From contig NZ_SDGK01000037.1 of NCBI RefSeq assembly GCF_004521965.1, forward strand, positions 1 to 64,000: a stretch of DNA of 64,000 nt, read 5' to 3'. Below, piece after piece: positions 25,638 to 35,205 of this stretch; positions within the stretch are counted from its first letter, which is position 1, and each line of letters opens with the position of its first letter. Below the pieces are notes generated by a model that was given only the letters and a program-made list of their open reading frames with translations, ran no database searches and had not been told where the DNA came from. A program made the translations under genes and the position numbers. The stretch is from Weissella cibaria (GTDB lineage Bacteria > Bacillota > Bacilli > Lactobacillales > Lactobacillaceae).

Positions 25638-26633
25638 TTATTTCATTAATACTGTAATGAGGACAATAGCCAACACAACCTGGAAAATAATGGTCACTAA
25701 ACCATAGCCCAAGAATTTCATTCCTGACTGCTTAATGGTCTGCCACTTCAAATTCAAGCCGATTCCCGCCAAGTTGACAATACCGAAGAAGCTTGTAATT
25801 TCGTGGGCCGTTCCTGTCAGGACGTGAGGCAAACTGATAAATGAATTCACCAGCATCAATACCACGAACACCATCACAAACCACGGGATTTTAACACTTG
25901 TTTTGGGCGCAGTCGCTTCAATTGGCGTCAACTTTGAGGCATGTCGCGCCATCAAGATCACGACAACTGACAACATAATGACACGCAACATTTTAAAAAT
26001 TGGTGCGTATGTCACCACGTCGCCACCAACCAATGAGGCCGTTCCTGATACCTGACCAACCGATTGTACAGTACCACCAATTAGGGCACTCACTAGCAAG
26101 TCATTATGTGGAAAGACTGCCGGACCAATAATTGGCAAAACAAACAAGAGCACCACGCCGGCTAGTGAAACCGTCGCAACAGACGTACGCCGTTGATCAT
26201 CAGTCGCGCCGACGGCCGGCGCAACTGATGCGATTGCACTTGAACCGCACACCGCATTTCCCGCACCCATTAACATGGCCGTCTGTGGTGCGACCTTAAA
26301 GACGCGACCACCCAGCCACATCACCACTAAAATCGTTGCCAACATCTGCAACAAAATAAAAATGATGCCCGTCCAGCCTAATGATTCAATGTTCTGTAAC
26401 GTGACATTTAGTCCCAAGGCAGCGATACCAATTTCAATTGGGTATTTTTCAGCCCACTTCACACCGGCACCCCACCGTTGCTGGGCAAAAACAGTATTTC
26501 CTAATATAATCCCTAGCACCATCGCCAAGGCTTCAGCGCCCAACGTTGGTAACCAAGGTGAAACGAATTTTGCAACAAGCGCGACAGCTAGCGTCAACAA
26601 GATACCAGCAATCATTTGTCGTTTTATGGCCAT
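25638..26633 (-). CDS. yeiH: YeiH-family (UPF0324) membrane protein
   Basis: A 331-residue protein with about ten helices, complete at the N-terminus. The family signature GAGNAVCGSSAIASVAPAVG is present near residue 120. Family members are proposed sulfate/sulfonate exporters but direct evidence is thin. GGGAG precedes ATG. A truncated paralogue lies 1.5 kb downstream, implying a local duplication followed by decay. Confidence 0.8.
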   Translation of the reverse strand: MAIKRQMIAGILLTLAVALVAKFVSPWLPTLGAEALAMVLGIILGNTVFAQQRWGAGVKWAEKYPIEIGIAALGLNVTLQNIESLGWTGIIFILLQMLATILVVMWLGGRVFKVAPQTAMLMGAGNAVCGSSAIASVAPAVGATDDQRRTSVATVSLAGVVLLFVLPIIGPAVFPHNDLLVSALIGGTVQSVGQVSGTASLVGGDVVTYAPIFKMLRVIMLSVVVILMARHASKLTPIEATAPKTSVKIPWFVMVFVVLMLVNSFISLPHVLTGTAHEITSFFGIVNLAGIGLNLKWQTIKQSGMKFLGYGLVTIIFQVVLAIVLITVLMK

Positions 26634-26685
26634 AATTAATGACGTCTCCCACTAAACAAACTCTACTATCCAGTATACGCCTCTT

Positions 26686-26865
26686 TTATCGTTTGTGCTG
26701 ATAGATTTTCTTCACAACGAACCGAATAATAGCTGTTAATACCGCTGCCACAATCAGTGACTTAATAGCGCCTGGCCAAAATGAATCTGTGCGAAAAACA
26801 ATCGCATCCGACACGGCATAAATCAGCATGAATAATAAGCTGACCCAATCTACAAATTCTGTCAT
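26686..26865 (-). CDS. Small two-helix membrane protein (59 aa), unknown
   Basis: Two hydrophobic stretches (SLLFMLIYAVSDAIV and IKSLIVAAVLTAIIRFVV) separated by a short loop and ending in basic residues. AGGGGTG lies 6 bases before the ATG. It begins 24 bases after the GNAT gene on the same strand, so probably co-transcribed. No family recognised. Confidence 0.6.
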   Translation of the reverse strand: MTEFVDWVSLLFMLIYAVSDAIVFRTDSFWPGAIKSLIVAAVLTAIIRFVVKKIYQHKR

Positions 26866-26889
26866 ACCTTTCACCCCTAAAGCGTTAAC

Positions 26890-27462
26890 TTAGCTCAAGT
26901 CACGCTGCATATGTGTATAGTGATGCGCACCAATCATTAGTTCGCCCACTGCGACAAACCCTTCACGTTCATACAATGCGCGCGCCTTTGGATTACCATC
27001 ATCAACATTTAAGCCAATGACCGTTTCACCTTGTGCTGCCACCACTTCTGGCAAAGCCGCCAGTAATTGCGTGCCGACACCTTTACCGCGTGCTGATTCA
27101 GCGACTGAAATTGAGTCGAGATACCACTCATCGGGCAACGTCTCAACATCTGGGAACAGTTCTGCTAATTCACCAAACCGTTCCGCTAGCAATCGTTGCA
27201 TCGTTAAATCCAAATGTGGCTCGCTAGCTGACGGATAGCCAAACGCCACCCCCACAATAGCCCCACCTAATTCAGCGACCGTTGCGTGCGTATGCGAATA
27301 GCGGGCCGTGTCATCAGCCAAGGCACTATCATGCAATAATTGTTCGATATTATCGCGTCCTAACTTGGCTACCATTGGAATTTCCATTTGGTCAATAATC
27401 GTCATTTCTAAATGCACAATGGTTGCTGTATCAGCCACTGTTGCTGGTCTAATTGTAATCAT
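26890..27462 (-). CDS. GNAT-family N-acetyltransferase
   Basis: A 190-residue acetyltransferase. The acetyl-CoA binding pattern is SVAESARGKGVGTQLL near residue 127, followed by LNVDDGNPKARALYEREGF typical of RimI/PhnO-like members. The acceptor is unknown. GGGGGAGG precedes ATG at 27462. First gene of a two-gene unit with the small membrane protein. Confidence 0.82.
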   Translation of the reverse strand: MITIRPATVADTATIVHLEMTIIDQMEIPMVAKLGRDNIEQLLHDSALADDTARYSHTHATVAELGGAIVGVAFGYPSASEPHLDLTMQRLLAERFGELAELFPDVETLPDEWYLDSISVAESARGKGVGTQLLAALPEVVAAQGETVIGLNVDDGNPKARALYEREGFVAVGELMIGAHHYTHMQRDLS

Positions 27463-27644
27463 GCTTAAATCCTCCCCCATCTTTGTTACTAGTCTACTGG
27501 CTTTAAGGGGGAATTACCACTTTCATTTGGTAAACACCTTGAAAGGCAACTCAAAACCCTTTAATATGTTATTGTCCCAGTTTAGATTTGCGGAAGATCG
27601 AGCCGCACGAATGAAAATATAAGGTTAAAGAAAGGAATTTTGAC

Positions 27645-28706
27645 ATGGTTAAAGCAAAGTCAGCTTACTGGCAAGGCGTTGTCGACGAAGCACAACAGCA
27701 CCCTAAGGCGGCCGGGATTGAGAAGACCCCATTCTTCTCACTTGCCCCAATGGAAGCCGTAACGGATACTGTTTTCCGTCGCGTTGTTGATAAGGCCGCT
27801 GCACCTGATGTTTACTACACGGAGTTCACTAACGCCCGTAGTATTACACACCCAAAAGCTAAGTTTACTGTACAAGGTCGCCTACACGTTGATAAGAGCG
27901 AAAAGGTGCCAGTTGTGCAAATCTGGGGAAACCGTGGTGAAGACTTCGAAAAGTCATCCCTTGAATTGCGTGATCGTGGATACAATGCCATTGATTTGAA
28001 CATGGGTTGTCCGGATTCAACAGTTATTAAGAACGGAGGCGGATCGGATTTGATTCGTCACTACGAGTCAGCACAAGAAGTGATTCAAGCTGCCAAGACG
28101 GCCGGCTTGCCCGTTTCTGTTAAGACGCGGTTGGGCTTCAATGATTTGGAAACATTCCGCGAGTGGATTCCATTCCTTTTGAAGCAAGATATTCAAGTTT
28201 TGACGGTTCACTTACGTACACGTAAGGAAATGTCAAAGGTGCCTGCTCACTACGAGTACATCGATGAAATCGTTAAGATGCGTGATGAAATTGCACCAGA
28301 CACATTGTTGCAAATTAACGGTGATGTTAAGACTCGTCAAGAAGGGCTGGAATTGGTTCGCCAACACCCTGGTGTCGATGGTGTCATGATTGGTCGTGGT
28401 GTTTTCGAAAACCCATTTGCCTTTGAAATCATGCCTGCTGATCACACGTTGGATCAAACCCTTGAATTGCTCCGTTTGCAATTGGATTTGTACGATGAGT
28501 TCACGGCTGAATTTGGGCCAATGAACTTCCAAAAGTTGAAGCGTTTCTTCAAGATTTACGTCCGTAACTTTGCGTACGCTTCAGATTTGCGTGTTGCCCT
28601 AATGGATACCAACACGACTGACGAAGTTCGCGCACTTTTGGCCGAATTCGACAAGCAATGGGCGGCTAAGAAAGCTGTCGACGCTGTTGCAATTGAAGCT
28701 AATTAA
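27645..28706 (+). CDS. dus: tRNA-dihydrouridine synthase
   Basis: A 353-residue FMN-dependent Dus protein. LAPMEAVTD is the FMN-binding start, NMGCP holds the catalytic Cys, and VKTRLGF plus GVMIGRG complete the family pattern. It reduces uridines in tRNA. Codon use favours AAG, TTG and CAC. AAAGGAA precedes ATG. Which tRNA positions it modifies is not determined. Confidence 0.88.
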   Translation: MVKAKSAYWQGVVDEAQQHPKAAGIEKTPFFSLAPMEAVTDTVFRRVVDKAAAPDVYYTEFTNARSITHPKAKFTVQGRLHVDKSEKVPVVQIWGNRGEDFEKSSLELRDRGYNAIDLNMGCPDSTVIKNGGGSDLIRHYESAQEVIQAAKTAGLPVSVKTRLGFNDLETFREWIPFLLKQDIQVLTVHLRTRKEMSKVPAHYEYIDEIVKMRDEIAPDTLLQINGDVKTRQEGLELVRQHPGVDGVMIGRGVFENPFAFEIMPADHTLDQTLELLRLQLDLYDEFTAEFGPMNFQKLKRFFKIYVRNFAYASDLRVALMDTNTTDEVRALLAEFDKQWAAKKAVDAVAIEAN

Positions 28707-28711
28707 TTAAT

Positions 28712-28741
28712 AAATCCCCCAGCGCATGCACTGGGGGATTT
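28712..28741 (+). terminator. Terminator of dus
   Basis: AAATCCCCCAG (28712-28722) pairs perfectly with CTGGGGGATTT (28731-28741). Confidence 0.8.
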
Positions 28742-28768
28742 ACTGTATCTTCAGAAAGGTCATTACCT

Positions 28769-29341
28769 ATGCAATTACAAACTGGTGATTTAATTTTTGT
28801 TTGTGTCACAGACACCGACAACTTCTCTCAACGCATCGCAGCGAGTACACATCGCGAGACCGCTGTTGACTACACCCATATCGGGCTTGTCGAGAAAACG
28901 ACAGCCACACTCTTCGTGCTCCACGCGTCACCCGAAACTGGCAGTACCTGCGAACCTTTGGCGACGTTTTTGAACCGCCAAACTGGCGTCGCCGATGTTT
29001 ACCGACCAACAATCAGCAACGCACCCTGGCCAGCAATTTTACAAAATGCCAAAGCAATGCTTGGCCAACCCTATAACTGGTCCTTTATTAAATCCCGGCC
29101 TGGCTATTACTGCTCTGAATATATTATGAACGCCTTTCAACCAGCCCAAATTTTCACCGAAGCGCCGATGACATTTGGCCCCAACAATAGCATCTTACCC
29201 GGCTGGCTGGATTACTATGCCGACTTGGGGTTACCCGTGCCAAATGGTGAACCCGGCACCAATCCAAATGGTCTTGCCAATTCACCTCACCTTAACTATC
29301 TCGGTCGTCTTAACGACGTGAACGCGGTTGATGCTTGGTAA
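28769..29341 (+). CDS. YiiX/YebB-like permuted papain-fold hydrolase
   Basis: A 190-residue protein with the circularly permuted NlpC/P60 arrangement: DLIFV at the start, His in YTHIGLV and Cys in GYYCSEYI. No signal peptide, so it acts in the cytoplasm or is released otherwise; substrates are unknown (lipid or peptide amides are proposed for the family). AAAGG before ATG. Its 3' end overlaps the convergent brkB gene by 32 bases. Confidence 0.75.
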   Translation: MQLQTGDLIFVCVTDTDNFSQRIAASTHRETAVDYTHIGLVEKTTATLFVLHASPETGSTCEPLATFLNRQTGVADVYRPTISNAPWPAILQNAKAMLGQPYNWSFIKSRPGYYCSEYIMNAFQPAQIFTEAPMTFGPNNSILPGWLDYYADLGLPVPNGEPGTNPNGLANSPHLNYLGRLNDVNAVDAW

Positions 29342-30251
29342 TTTGACGCTGGCTAACTGGTGACCGCCGTTTAGCCGCCACCCCTTTCGCCTGCTCGGGT
29401 ACATAGGCATACCGGGTGCCGTGCGCAGCAAATAAATCTGCAAACCAAGCAATTAAAATTTGTGCGACAACCATAATGGTCCCGACCAAATTAAGATAAA
29501 CCATCAATACCAACAATGACCCCAGCGATTGATAAAAGCCTACGCTCTTAACGGCAAATTGTGCATAAAAGCTAAAACCGGCATTCAACGCTAAGAGAAG
29601 CAAAACTTCAATCCCAGAACCGGCCACAAGCGCCTTCCAAGGTAACCGTTTAGCCGGCAATGCGAAGTTGAACACACACATCAATACCCAGAGCCCAAAT
29701 AGCGCAAACAACCAGCTCTGCTTGGCCAATGTATCTAACCACGGCATGTCAAACGGCAATGCCGCAATAATTGCTGGCATCATCGCACTTGCACCCATCA
29801 GTACGCCGGCCGTTAACAAAATGACCATCAACCATAGAAAACTAAAGACCCGCGTTAGCATACCACTAACCCGTTCTGGCACATCATGAACCGCATTAAA
29901 TGCTTTACGAATAACCGCCAACACTGAACTAGCACCCCAAATCGTGATCACGATTGAGAATGACAAAATTCCTACACCACCACTTAGGACCGACGTAATA
30001 ATCGGGCCAAGAATCGACATGATGTTTTTAGGCAATTGTTCCCGCAACATAGCGTTTAGCTCCTGGGCATTGATTCCGACCAATCCGGCAATGGCACCTA
30101 CACTCATTAGAACCGGCACCAATGATAGTAATGTATAGTATGTGATTGTCGGCCCAACCATATTGAGGTTCGCTCGGCTTAAATATATCTGGAGCGCTGG
30201 CACCTGAAATTGTTTCTTCAGCAACGCGAGGTCAACCAAAAATCTACGCAT
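29310..30251 (-). CDS. YihY/BrkB-family inner membrane protein
   Basis: A 313-residue protein with six or so helices and the family pattern FNAVHDVPERVSGMLTRVFSF after a first region with YYTLLSLVPVLMSVGAIAGL. The former RNase BN name for this family is known to be wrong; function unknown. AGGGGG lies 6 bases before ATG at 30251. The basic C-terminal tail is encoded inside the overlap with the convergent gene. Confidence 0.82.
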   Translation of the reverse strand: MRRFLVDLALLKKQFQVPALQIYLSRANLNMVGPTITYYTLLSLVPVLMSVGAIAGLVGINAQELNAMLREQLPKNIMSILGPIITSVLSGGVGILSFSIVITIWGASSVLAVIRKAFNAVHDVPERVSGMLTRVFSFLWLMVILLTAGVLMGASAMMPAIIAALPFDMPWLDTLAKQSWLFALFGLWVLMCVFNFALPAKRLPWKALVAGSGIEVLLLLALNAGFSFYAQFAVKSVGFYQSLGSLLVLMVYLNLVGTIMVVAQILIAWFADLFAAHGTRYAYVPEQAKGVAAKRRSPVSQRQITKHQPRSRR

Positions 30252-30339
30252 AAACATCCCCCTAACTATCCTTTTGATTAAGTATCGCAAGGTTATCCTA
30301 CATGGGTCAATGATTATGTATTTTGGTTTGCCAAGTTTT

Positions 30340-30546
30340 TCATTGTTGTCGATTATCTTTGACGTAATTCCAAAAGCTTCCCAAAGCTGAAATCAAGTCA
30401 ATGCCGGGCAAAATTGCGATAAAGACCCACTTTGAAAATGGATCTGTTGGTCGAAAAATAATAAACCAAACAATATCAATTAGCAATTGCACCAGTAATT
30501 GTTTTGGTGTTGCTCGAAAAAACGACTTACCAAAAGCCCCTATCAT
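30340..30546 (-). CDS. Small protein with hydrophobic centre (68 aa), unknown
   Basis: A short ORF with GGGGAT before ATG. The centre is hydrophobic and aromatic (LLVQLLIDIVWFIIF) with a second stretch (WVFIAILPGIDLISALGSFW). It follows the esterase gene by 13 bases on the same strand. No family recognised. Confidence 0.55.
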   Translation of the reverse strand: MIGAFGKSFFRATPKQLLVQLLIDIVWFIIFRPTDPFSKWVFIAILPGIDLISALGSFWNYVKDNRQQ

Positions 30547-30559
30547 AGTATCCCCTTAA

Positions 30560-31453
30560 TCAGAGCCACTTCGCCAAAAATGCTGCCTTTTCATCGGTGA
30601 ATTCTGGCGACATGTAGTCTGCCGGTCCGTGTCCTGTTCCCTCAACTAAATGCAACACTGCCTTGTCTTCAGAAACAAACTCACGGGCTCCGTTAATCAT
30701 ATTTACTGTCTGTTGATAAGGTACCACAGCATCAGCCGTTCCTGCAAATGCCAAAATAGGTGGCATCTTTGCGTTGAAGTACATCTTAGGACTGTACATC
30801 TTCACACGTTGTGGAACGTCTTTGGGTGCTTGTTGATTAAACATTTGGCCCTCGAACGACTCAGCCGTACCCGTCTCAGCATACTTAGGCGTAACGCCAC
30901 TCTCGTTGAATTGGTCAACAAATTGATCAAATTCGTATGGCCCATACATCGCAATAATGGCATTAACCGTCTCTGGTTGATTATTATTATCGCCCATAAA
31001 TGGGTTTTGCAATGCGTCAACTGACGCCGTTACGCCGGTCATCACGGCCAAGTGGGCACCTGAAGATTCACCCATCAATGCGACACGATTCATGTCCAAT
31101 TGATATTCGTCTGCATGCGCACGTAAGAAGCGCAAAGCTGCCTTAATTTCATAAATTTGGAATGGAAAATCCTTTTGATGAATTAACGAATAGTCCACAC
31201 TAACAACGGCATAACCCTTATCCAGCAAACGCAAAGCCGGTTCCAATTTATGTGAACTCTTGTCACCAAAAATCAAACCGCCACCATAAATGTCAACAAT
31301 TACTGGGAAAGGTCCTTGCCCTTCATTAGGCAAGTACACATCAAGCGTGTGGCGCTCACCATCCATGTAAGCAATATCGTGCCATTGCTGCTTAATGTAA
31401 GCCGTCTCAGCTTCAATTTTCTTATAATCGCGATCAATAAACTTGTCTGTCAT
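30560..31453 (-). CDS. Alpha/beta hydrolase (carboxylesterase-like)
   Basis: A 297-residue hydrolase of the HSL/BD-FAE group. The nucleophile motif GESSGAH places Ser at 130, Asp and His fall in the C-terminal AGTADAVVP and GTGHG blocks, and the oxyanion motif reads YGGG rather than the usual HGGG. It acts on short acyl esters in the cytoplasm by family analogy. Probably co-transcribed with the small downstream ORF. Confidence 0.78.
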   Translation of the reverse strand: MTDKFIDRDYKKIEAETAYIKQQWHDIAYMDGERHTLDVYLPNEGQGPFPVIVDIYGGGLIFGDKSSHKLEPALRLLDKGYAVVSVDYSLIHQKDFPFQIYEIKAALRFLRAHADEYQLDMNRVALMGESSGAHLAVMTGVTASVDALQNPFMGDNNNQPETVNAIIAMYGPYEFDQFVDQFNESGVTPKYAETGTAESFEGQMFNQQAPKDVPQRVKMYSPKMYFNAKMPPILAFAGTADAVVPYQQTVNMINGAREFVSEDKAVLHLVEGTGHGPADYMSPEFTDEKAAFLAKWL

Positions 31454-31484
31454 ATCAGTCCACTCATTTCTCTAGGCATAATAA

Positions 31485-31516
31485 AAAAGGTAGCTGCATA
31501 TCTGCAGCTACCTTTT
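31485..31516. terminator. Hairpin terminator between AAP permease and esterase
   Basis: AAAAGGTAGCTGCA (31485-31498) pairs perfectly with TGCAGCTACCTTTT (31503-31516). Confidence 0.75.
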
Positions 31517-31529
31517 ATCATACACTATT

Positions 31530-32873
31530 TTAATCTTTAACCCGGCGACTAAGGGCAATCATAATGACAAACCAAGCTAGTGCCAGAAGCGTTGTGGGCA
31601 TCGTTGATTTCGTGAACAACAAAATCATAAAGATACCAAACAAGAATGCTAACGTTAGGTAATCCGTAAATGGTGCACCAGGCATTAGGAAGCGCTTCTC
31701 ACCATTCTTAAAGTCAGCTGATTGACGGTAACGCAAGTGCGCAAACACCAACACGCCATAGATTACCACGAAGGCTGCTGAGGCCACTGATGTCACCAAA
31801 TCGAAAGCATTTGATGGGAAGAATACGTTCACAAAGACAGCCAAGGCAATCAAGACAGCTGACACGTTAATGGCGTTACGTGGAATGTAACGGCGGTTCA
31901 ACTTACCAACATAGCCCTTACCATTTGATAATGAGAACAGCATACGACCCGTCGTAAACAATGAACTATTCAATGACGAGGCCGCCGCAGTCAACACGAC
32001 GAAGTTAATAATGCCGGCCGCCGCCGTAATCCCAATACCTGAGAACACTTGCACGAATGGTGATTCACTTGCACTGTAGTTCGTCCAAGGTTGGATACTC
32101 ATAATTGCAACTAAGGCACCTACGTAGAAAATCAAGATTCGAATAATAATTGAATTGATTGACTTTGGAATCGTTGTCAACGGATCCTTTGCTTCAGCAG
32201 CTGTCATACCAACGAATTCAATTCCCAAAAAGGCGAAGAATACCATTTGGAAGGCCGCTAGCAACTTGTGCCCGTGATGTGCGACGACACCGTGTTGCCA
32301 CAAGTTCGACAAGCTTGTCACGCCAGCTGACGTTTTCGCATGCGTCACAATCATAATAATTCCAGCAACAATCATCGCCACAATCGCAACGATTTTAATC
32401 ATTGAGAACCAGAATTCGGTCTCACCAAACGCCGAAACTGCGATGACGTTGATGCCATAAAGCGCAACCAGGAAGATGATTTCCCAAATCCAAACCGGAA
32501 TACCTGGGAACCAGAACTTCATATACGTTCCCACGGCCGTTAATTCAGCCATGGCAATCGTAATCCAACCAATCCAATACGTCCAACCAATGACGAATCC
32601 CGCTTTTTTACCAAGATACTTTTCCACGAACCCGACAAAGGTTGGCTTGTCCGGATCAGTCAAAAGTAACTCTCCTAGCGCACGCATCATCCAGAACATA
32701 AAGAGTCCTGTAATGATGTATACAAGCAAAATGGCAGGCCCTGCTGTGCTAATTGAATGTCCCGCTCCCAAGAACAACCCAGTTCCGATCGTTCCACCAA
32801 GCGCAATCATTTCAACGTGGCGACTAGATAGGCCTCGCTCTAGCTTCTGCTGTGAAGCTTCTTGCTGTGCCAT
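31530..32873 (-). CDS. AAP-family amino acid permease
   Basis: A 447-residue twelve-helix transporter of the amino acid-proton symporter group. Family marks: RHVEMIALGGTIGTGLFLG at the N-terminus and FFAFLGIEFVGMTAAEAKDP in the middle. Candidates include alanine/serine/glycine or aromatic amino acids; sequence alone does not decide. Unlike two other permeases here it has no leader ORF. A TTGAAA-16-TATACT promoter is seen about 90 bases upstream. Confidence 0.85.
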   Translation of the reverse strand: MAQQEASQQKLERGLSSRHVEMIALGGTIGTGLFLGAGHSISTAGPAILLVYIITGLFMFWMMRALGELLLTDPDKPTFVGFVEKYLGKKAGFVIGWTYWIGWITIAMAELTAVGTYMKFWFPGIPVWIWEIIFLVALYGINVIAVSAFGETEFWFSMIKIVAIVAMIVAGIIMIVTHAKTSAGVTSLSNLWQHGVVAHHGHKLLAAFQMVFFAFLGIEFVGMTAAEAKDPLTTIPKSINSIIIRILIFYVGALVAIMSIQPWTNYSASESPFVQVFSGIGITAAAGIINFVVLTAAASSLNSSLFTTGRMLFSLSNGKGYVGKLNRRYIPRNAINVSAVLIALAVFVNVFFPSNAFDLVTSVASAAFVVIYGVLVFAHLRYRQSADFKNGEKRFLMPGAPFTDYLTLAFLFGIFMILLFTKSTMPTTLLALAWFVIMIALSRRVKD

Positions 32874-33037
32874 AATAACACTCGCTTTCTATATTTATTT
32901 CTAATTTACAATCTCAGCCCCTACTGGGATGTTTCTTACAACACTTAATCTAGTATATAAGAATTCCCCCATTTTTCAATATTCCTTACCATTTGCATGA
33001 GTGAAATTTAATCATTCTCATGCACGCAACCACAAAA

Positions 33038-33065
33038 AAACGCCTGGTAATTACACTAGGCGTTT
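33038..33065 (-). terminator. Terminator of the 136-aa hypothetical gene
   Basis: AAACGCCT (33038-33045) pairs with AGGCGTTT (33058-33065); U run on the minus strand. Confidence 0.6.
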
Positions 33066-33078
33066 GATTCATAATTGT

Positions 33079-33489
33079 TTAGTAATTTGGTCCTGGGAAA
33101 TCGTCTGGTGTCAATGAATCCAAACGTTGCAACAAGCGACGCAAAATACCCTTCTCCGTCATTGCTGCCCACATGCCTTCCAAACGACGCTCACCATAAA
33201 TGATAACTGATGCCACAGCGCGCACATCACGGAAATCTGAACCAGTACGTGAAATTTCATCCACTTCTTCTTCAGGCAACTCTTGGTGACCCTTTTGCTT
33301 CAACGTGCGATCAAAATTCTTGTCGAAGAAATCTGACCATTCAAACGCCTTTGCCAACTCGATCATACGAGGGTCGTATTGTGGGTGGCCATCTGCTACA
33401 GCACCCATCACCCAAGGAATTTCCTTGCCTTCAATTTCTGCCAAAAAGGCATCCCACTTCTTAAAATCAAAAGGGTGTTCCTTTGCCAT
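33079..33489 (-). CDS. Conserved hypothetical protein (136 aa)
   Basis: A soluble, charged protein with AAGGAGG before ATG at 33489. It contains patterns such as FDFKKWDAFLAEIEGKEIPW near the start and DVRAVASVIIYGERRLEGMW in the last third. It may be of the DUF6508-like group, but I am not certain. Good ribosome binding and biased codons (AAG, TTG) suggest decent expression. Upstream of it lies gshA on the same strand, separated by 100 bases. Confidence 0.6.
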   Translation of the reverse strand: MAKEHPFDFKKWDAFLAEIEGKEIPWVMGAVADGHPQYDPRMIELAKAFEWSDFFDKNFDRTLKQKGHQELPEEEVDEISRTGSDFRDVRAVASVIIYGERRLEGMWAAMTEKGILRRLLQRLDSLTPDDFPGPNY

Positions 33490-33593
33490 TTGTTGCCTCC
33501 TTCTTTTGACGAGCGTGTTCGACAACTAGGTCGACCTCTCGATATCACGAAAGCTATTGTAACACTTTGCTTCTTTTTAGTCAGTAAACAAGA

Positions 33594-35063
33594 CTAGTCT
33601 GCGTAACGTTCTGGGAAAAGCGTTGCTAACGAAACCGGCACATGTATCGTTTCTGAGTGGTCATCCACCGCCAACGTTAAGTCAGTTCGGGTCCAATTTT
33701 TTACCCGAATACCCACAACCATTGCTTCGGCAACAAGTTCTGCAAACTGACCAGTACCAAACAATTCTGCGAATTGTGCATCACGTTCAGTTCGGAACAA
33801 CTCATAACGTTGATTACCTAACTCAGTTGCCCATTCCTGGAGCGCTTTCGGCGTGGCGGCAGTCGCAATAATCCGAGCAGCCGGCGTCTTACCAGGTGTC
33901 AAAATACGCTCAGCCAACAACGACAGCCCATCATTAAACCGCATACCGAAGTGATCTGCCAGTTGCGAAATCTCACTCATAATCGTCATGGCATCTTCCT
34001 TATTAGGCAATGGACTAGTTGGACTTTGCAGGGCAATCTGGTTAGCCAATGACTCGCTTTGAATTAACTCAGTTGCTGAGTACTCACGGTCGCTTATAAC
34101 AAAATGCAACAATAGCAAATGAATCAAATTCAGGTCGTTTTCAGAAATGCCAGCCGGATCAAACGGATCAGCATCTAATATTCGCAATTCCAAATATTCA
34201 ACCCCGTGTTGCAACATATCATCGTAGTCTTCACGCCCCTTAAAGCGCACCGTACCATAGAACTCATGATTTGAAAATAATTCACCACGCGCAATATGCG
34301 TTTTAATTTGATTAAGGTGATCCGCCAAGTTCGTGGCATAATCAACATGAATGTTACCGTCGTTAGCAAACCCAAATTGACTAGTTCGAATTGAACGTAC
34401 CGGCTGATCCATACGAGGGACCCGTGAATCGGTATCATTCATACTGAAAGGCGTAGCCCCGAAGAGATAAACAAATAACCAACGGTGGGCCGCAATATGT
34501 TGCGCTAATTTAAAGTAGATAGCATTTTTAAACGTCACATAATCCGCTTCATCGCTCAACGCAAACAGCTTTTCCAACAACGTTTCTGGCAAAGAATAGT
34601 TCAAATGCAAGCCAGTAATAATTTCGTGCGTTGACCCATATTTTTTGGCCAACCAATCGCGATAATCCTGCATCCACGGGCGATCAAACGTCTCGTCAAC
34701 CCACTGCAAATCATCCGCCATTAACTTAGGCGGCATACTTAATGGCCAGATTGTCTCGGTACCCGACATATGATCACGCATAATCCACTGTAACTGCAAC
34801 AAAAAATTCCGAGCTGCTTCAAATGAGCCAACCGGTTCCGTTACCAGTTCAGATTGCGTCTCACTATAGTCAGTCTGCAAATAAGGGTGCATTGTTCGCG
34901 ATCCCAAACTTGCGGGATATGTCCGCCGACTCAACCGCCCCTTGGCAGTCACCCGATGTTGTTCAATTTCTATGCCAAACTGGCCACCACTCAACTCACG
35001 ATATAAGTTATTTTCAGCAATTAATTTGCCAATTTCCAAATGGTTTTCTGCCATTTCACACAT
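33594..35063 (-). CDS. gshA: Glutamate-cysteine ligase (gamma-glutamylcysteine synthetase)
   Basis: A 489-residue protein matching the GCL domain found alone or as the N-terminal half of GshAB in lactic acid bacteria: GGQFGIEIEQHRV near residue 27, the ETQSELVTEP block, and LHLNYSLP. It joins glutamate and cysteine with ATP. The ATP-grasp glutathione synthetase half of GshAB is absent, so it makes gamma-glutamylcysteine only, unless a separate GshB exists. The start ATG has only a weak GAAAG site. Confidence 0.85.
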   Translation of the reverse strand: MCEMAENHLEIGKLIAENNLYRELSGGQFGIEIEQHRVTAKGRLSRRTYPASLGSRTMHPYLQTDYSETQSELVTEPVGSFEAARNFLLQLQWIMRDHMSGTETIWPLSMPPKLMADDLQWVDETFDRPWMQDYRDWLAKKYGSTHEIITGLHLNYSLPETLLEKLFALSDEADYVTFKNAIYFKLAQHIAAHRWLFVYLFGATPFSMNDTDSRVPRMDQPVRSIRTSQFGFANDGNIHVDYATNLADHLNQIKTHIARGELFSNHEFYGTVRFKGREDYDDMLQHGVEYLELRILDADPFDPAGISENDLNLIHLLLLHFVISDREYSATELIQSESLANQIALQSPTSPLPNKEDAMTIMSEISQLADHFGMRFNDGLSLLAERILTPGKTPAARIIATAATPKALQEWATELGNQRYELFRTERDAQFAELFGTGQFAELVAEAMVVGIRVKNWTRTDLTLAVDDHSETIHVPVSLATLFPERYAD

Positions 35064-35205
35064 CTAACTTTCATTTAGTATTTAAAAACTATTATAAACA
35101 AATAAGCCAATTTTAACAGCCTTTTTGTCGTGTCCCTTTTTATTTGTCCCAATTCAGAAAAGCGCTTATGATTAGCCTTGAAATTAGACGAATGGAGTCA
35201 GCACT

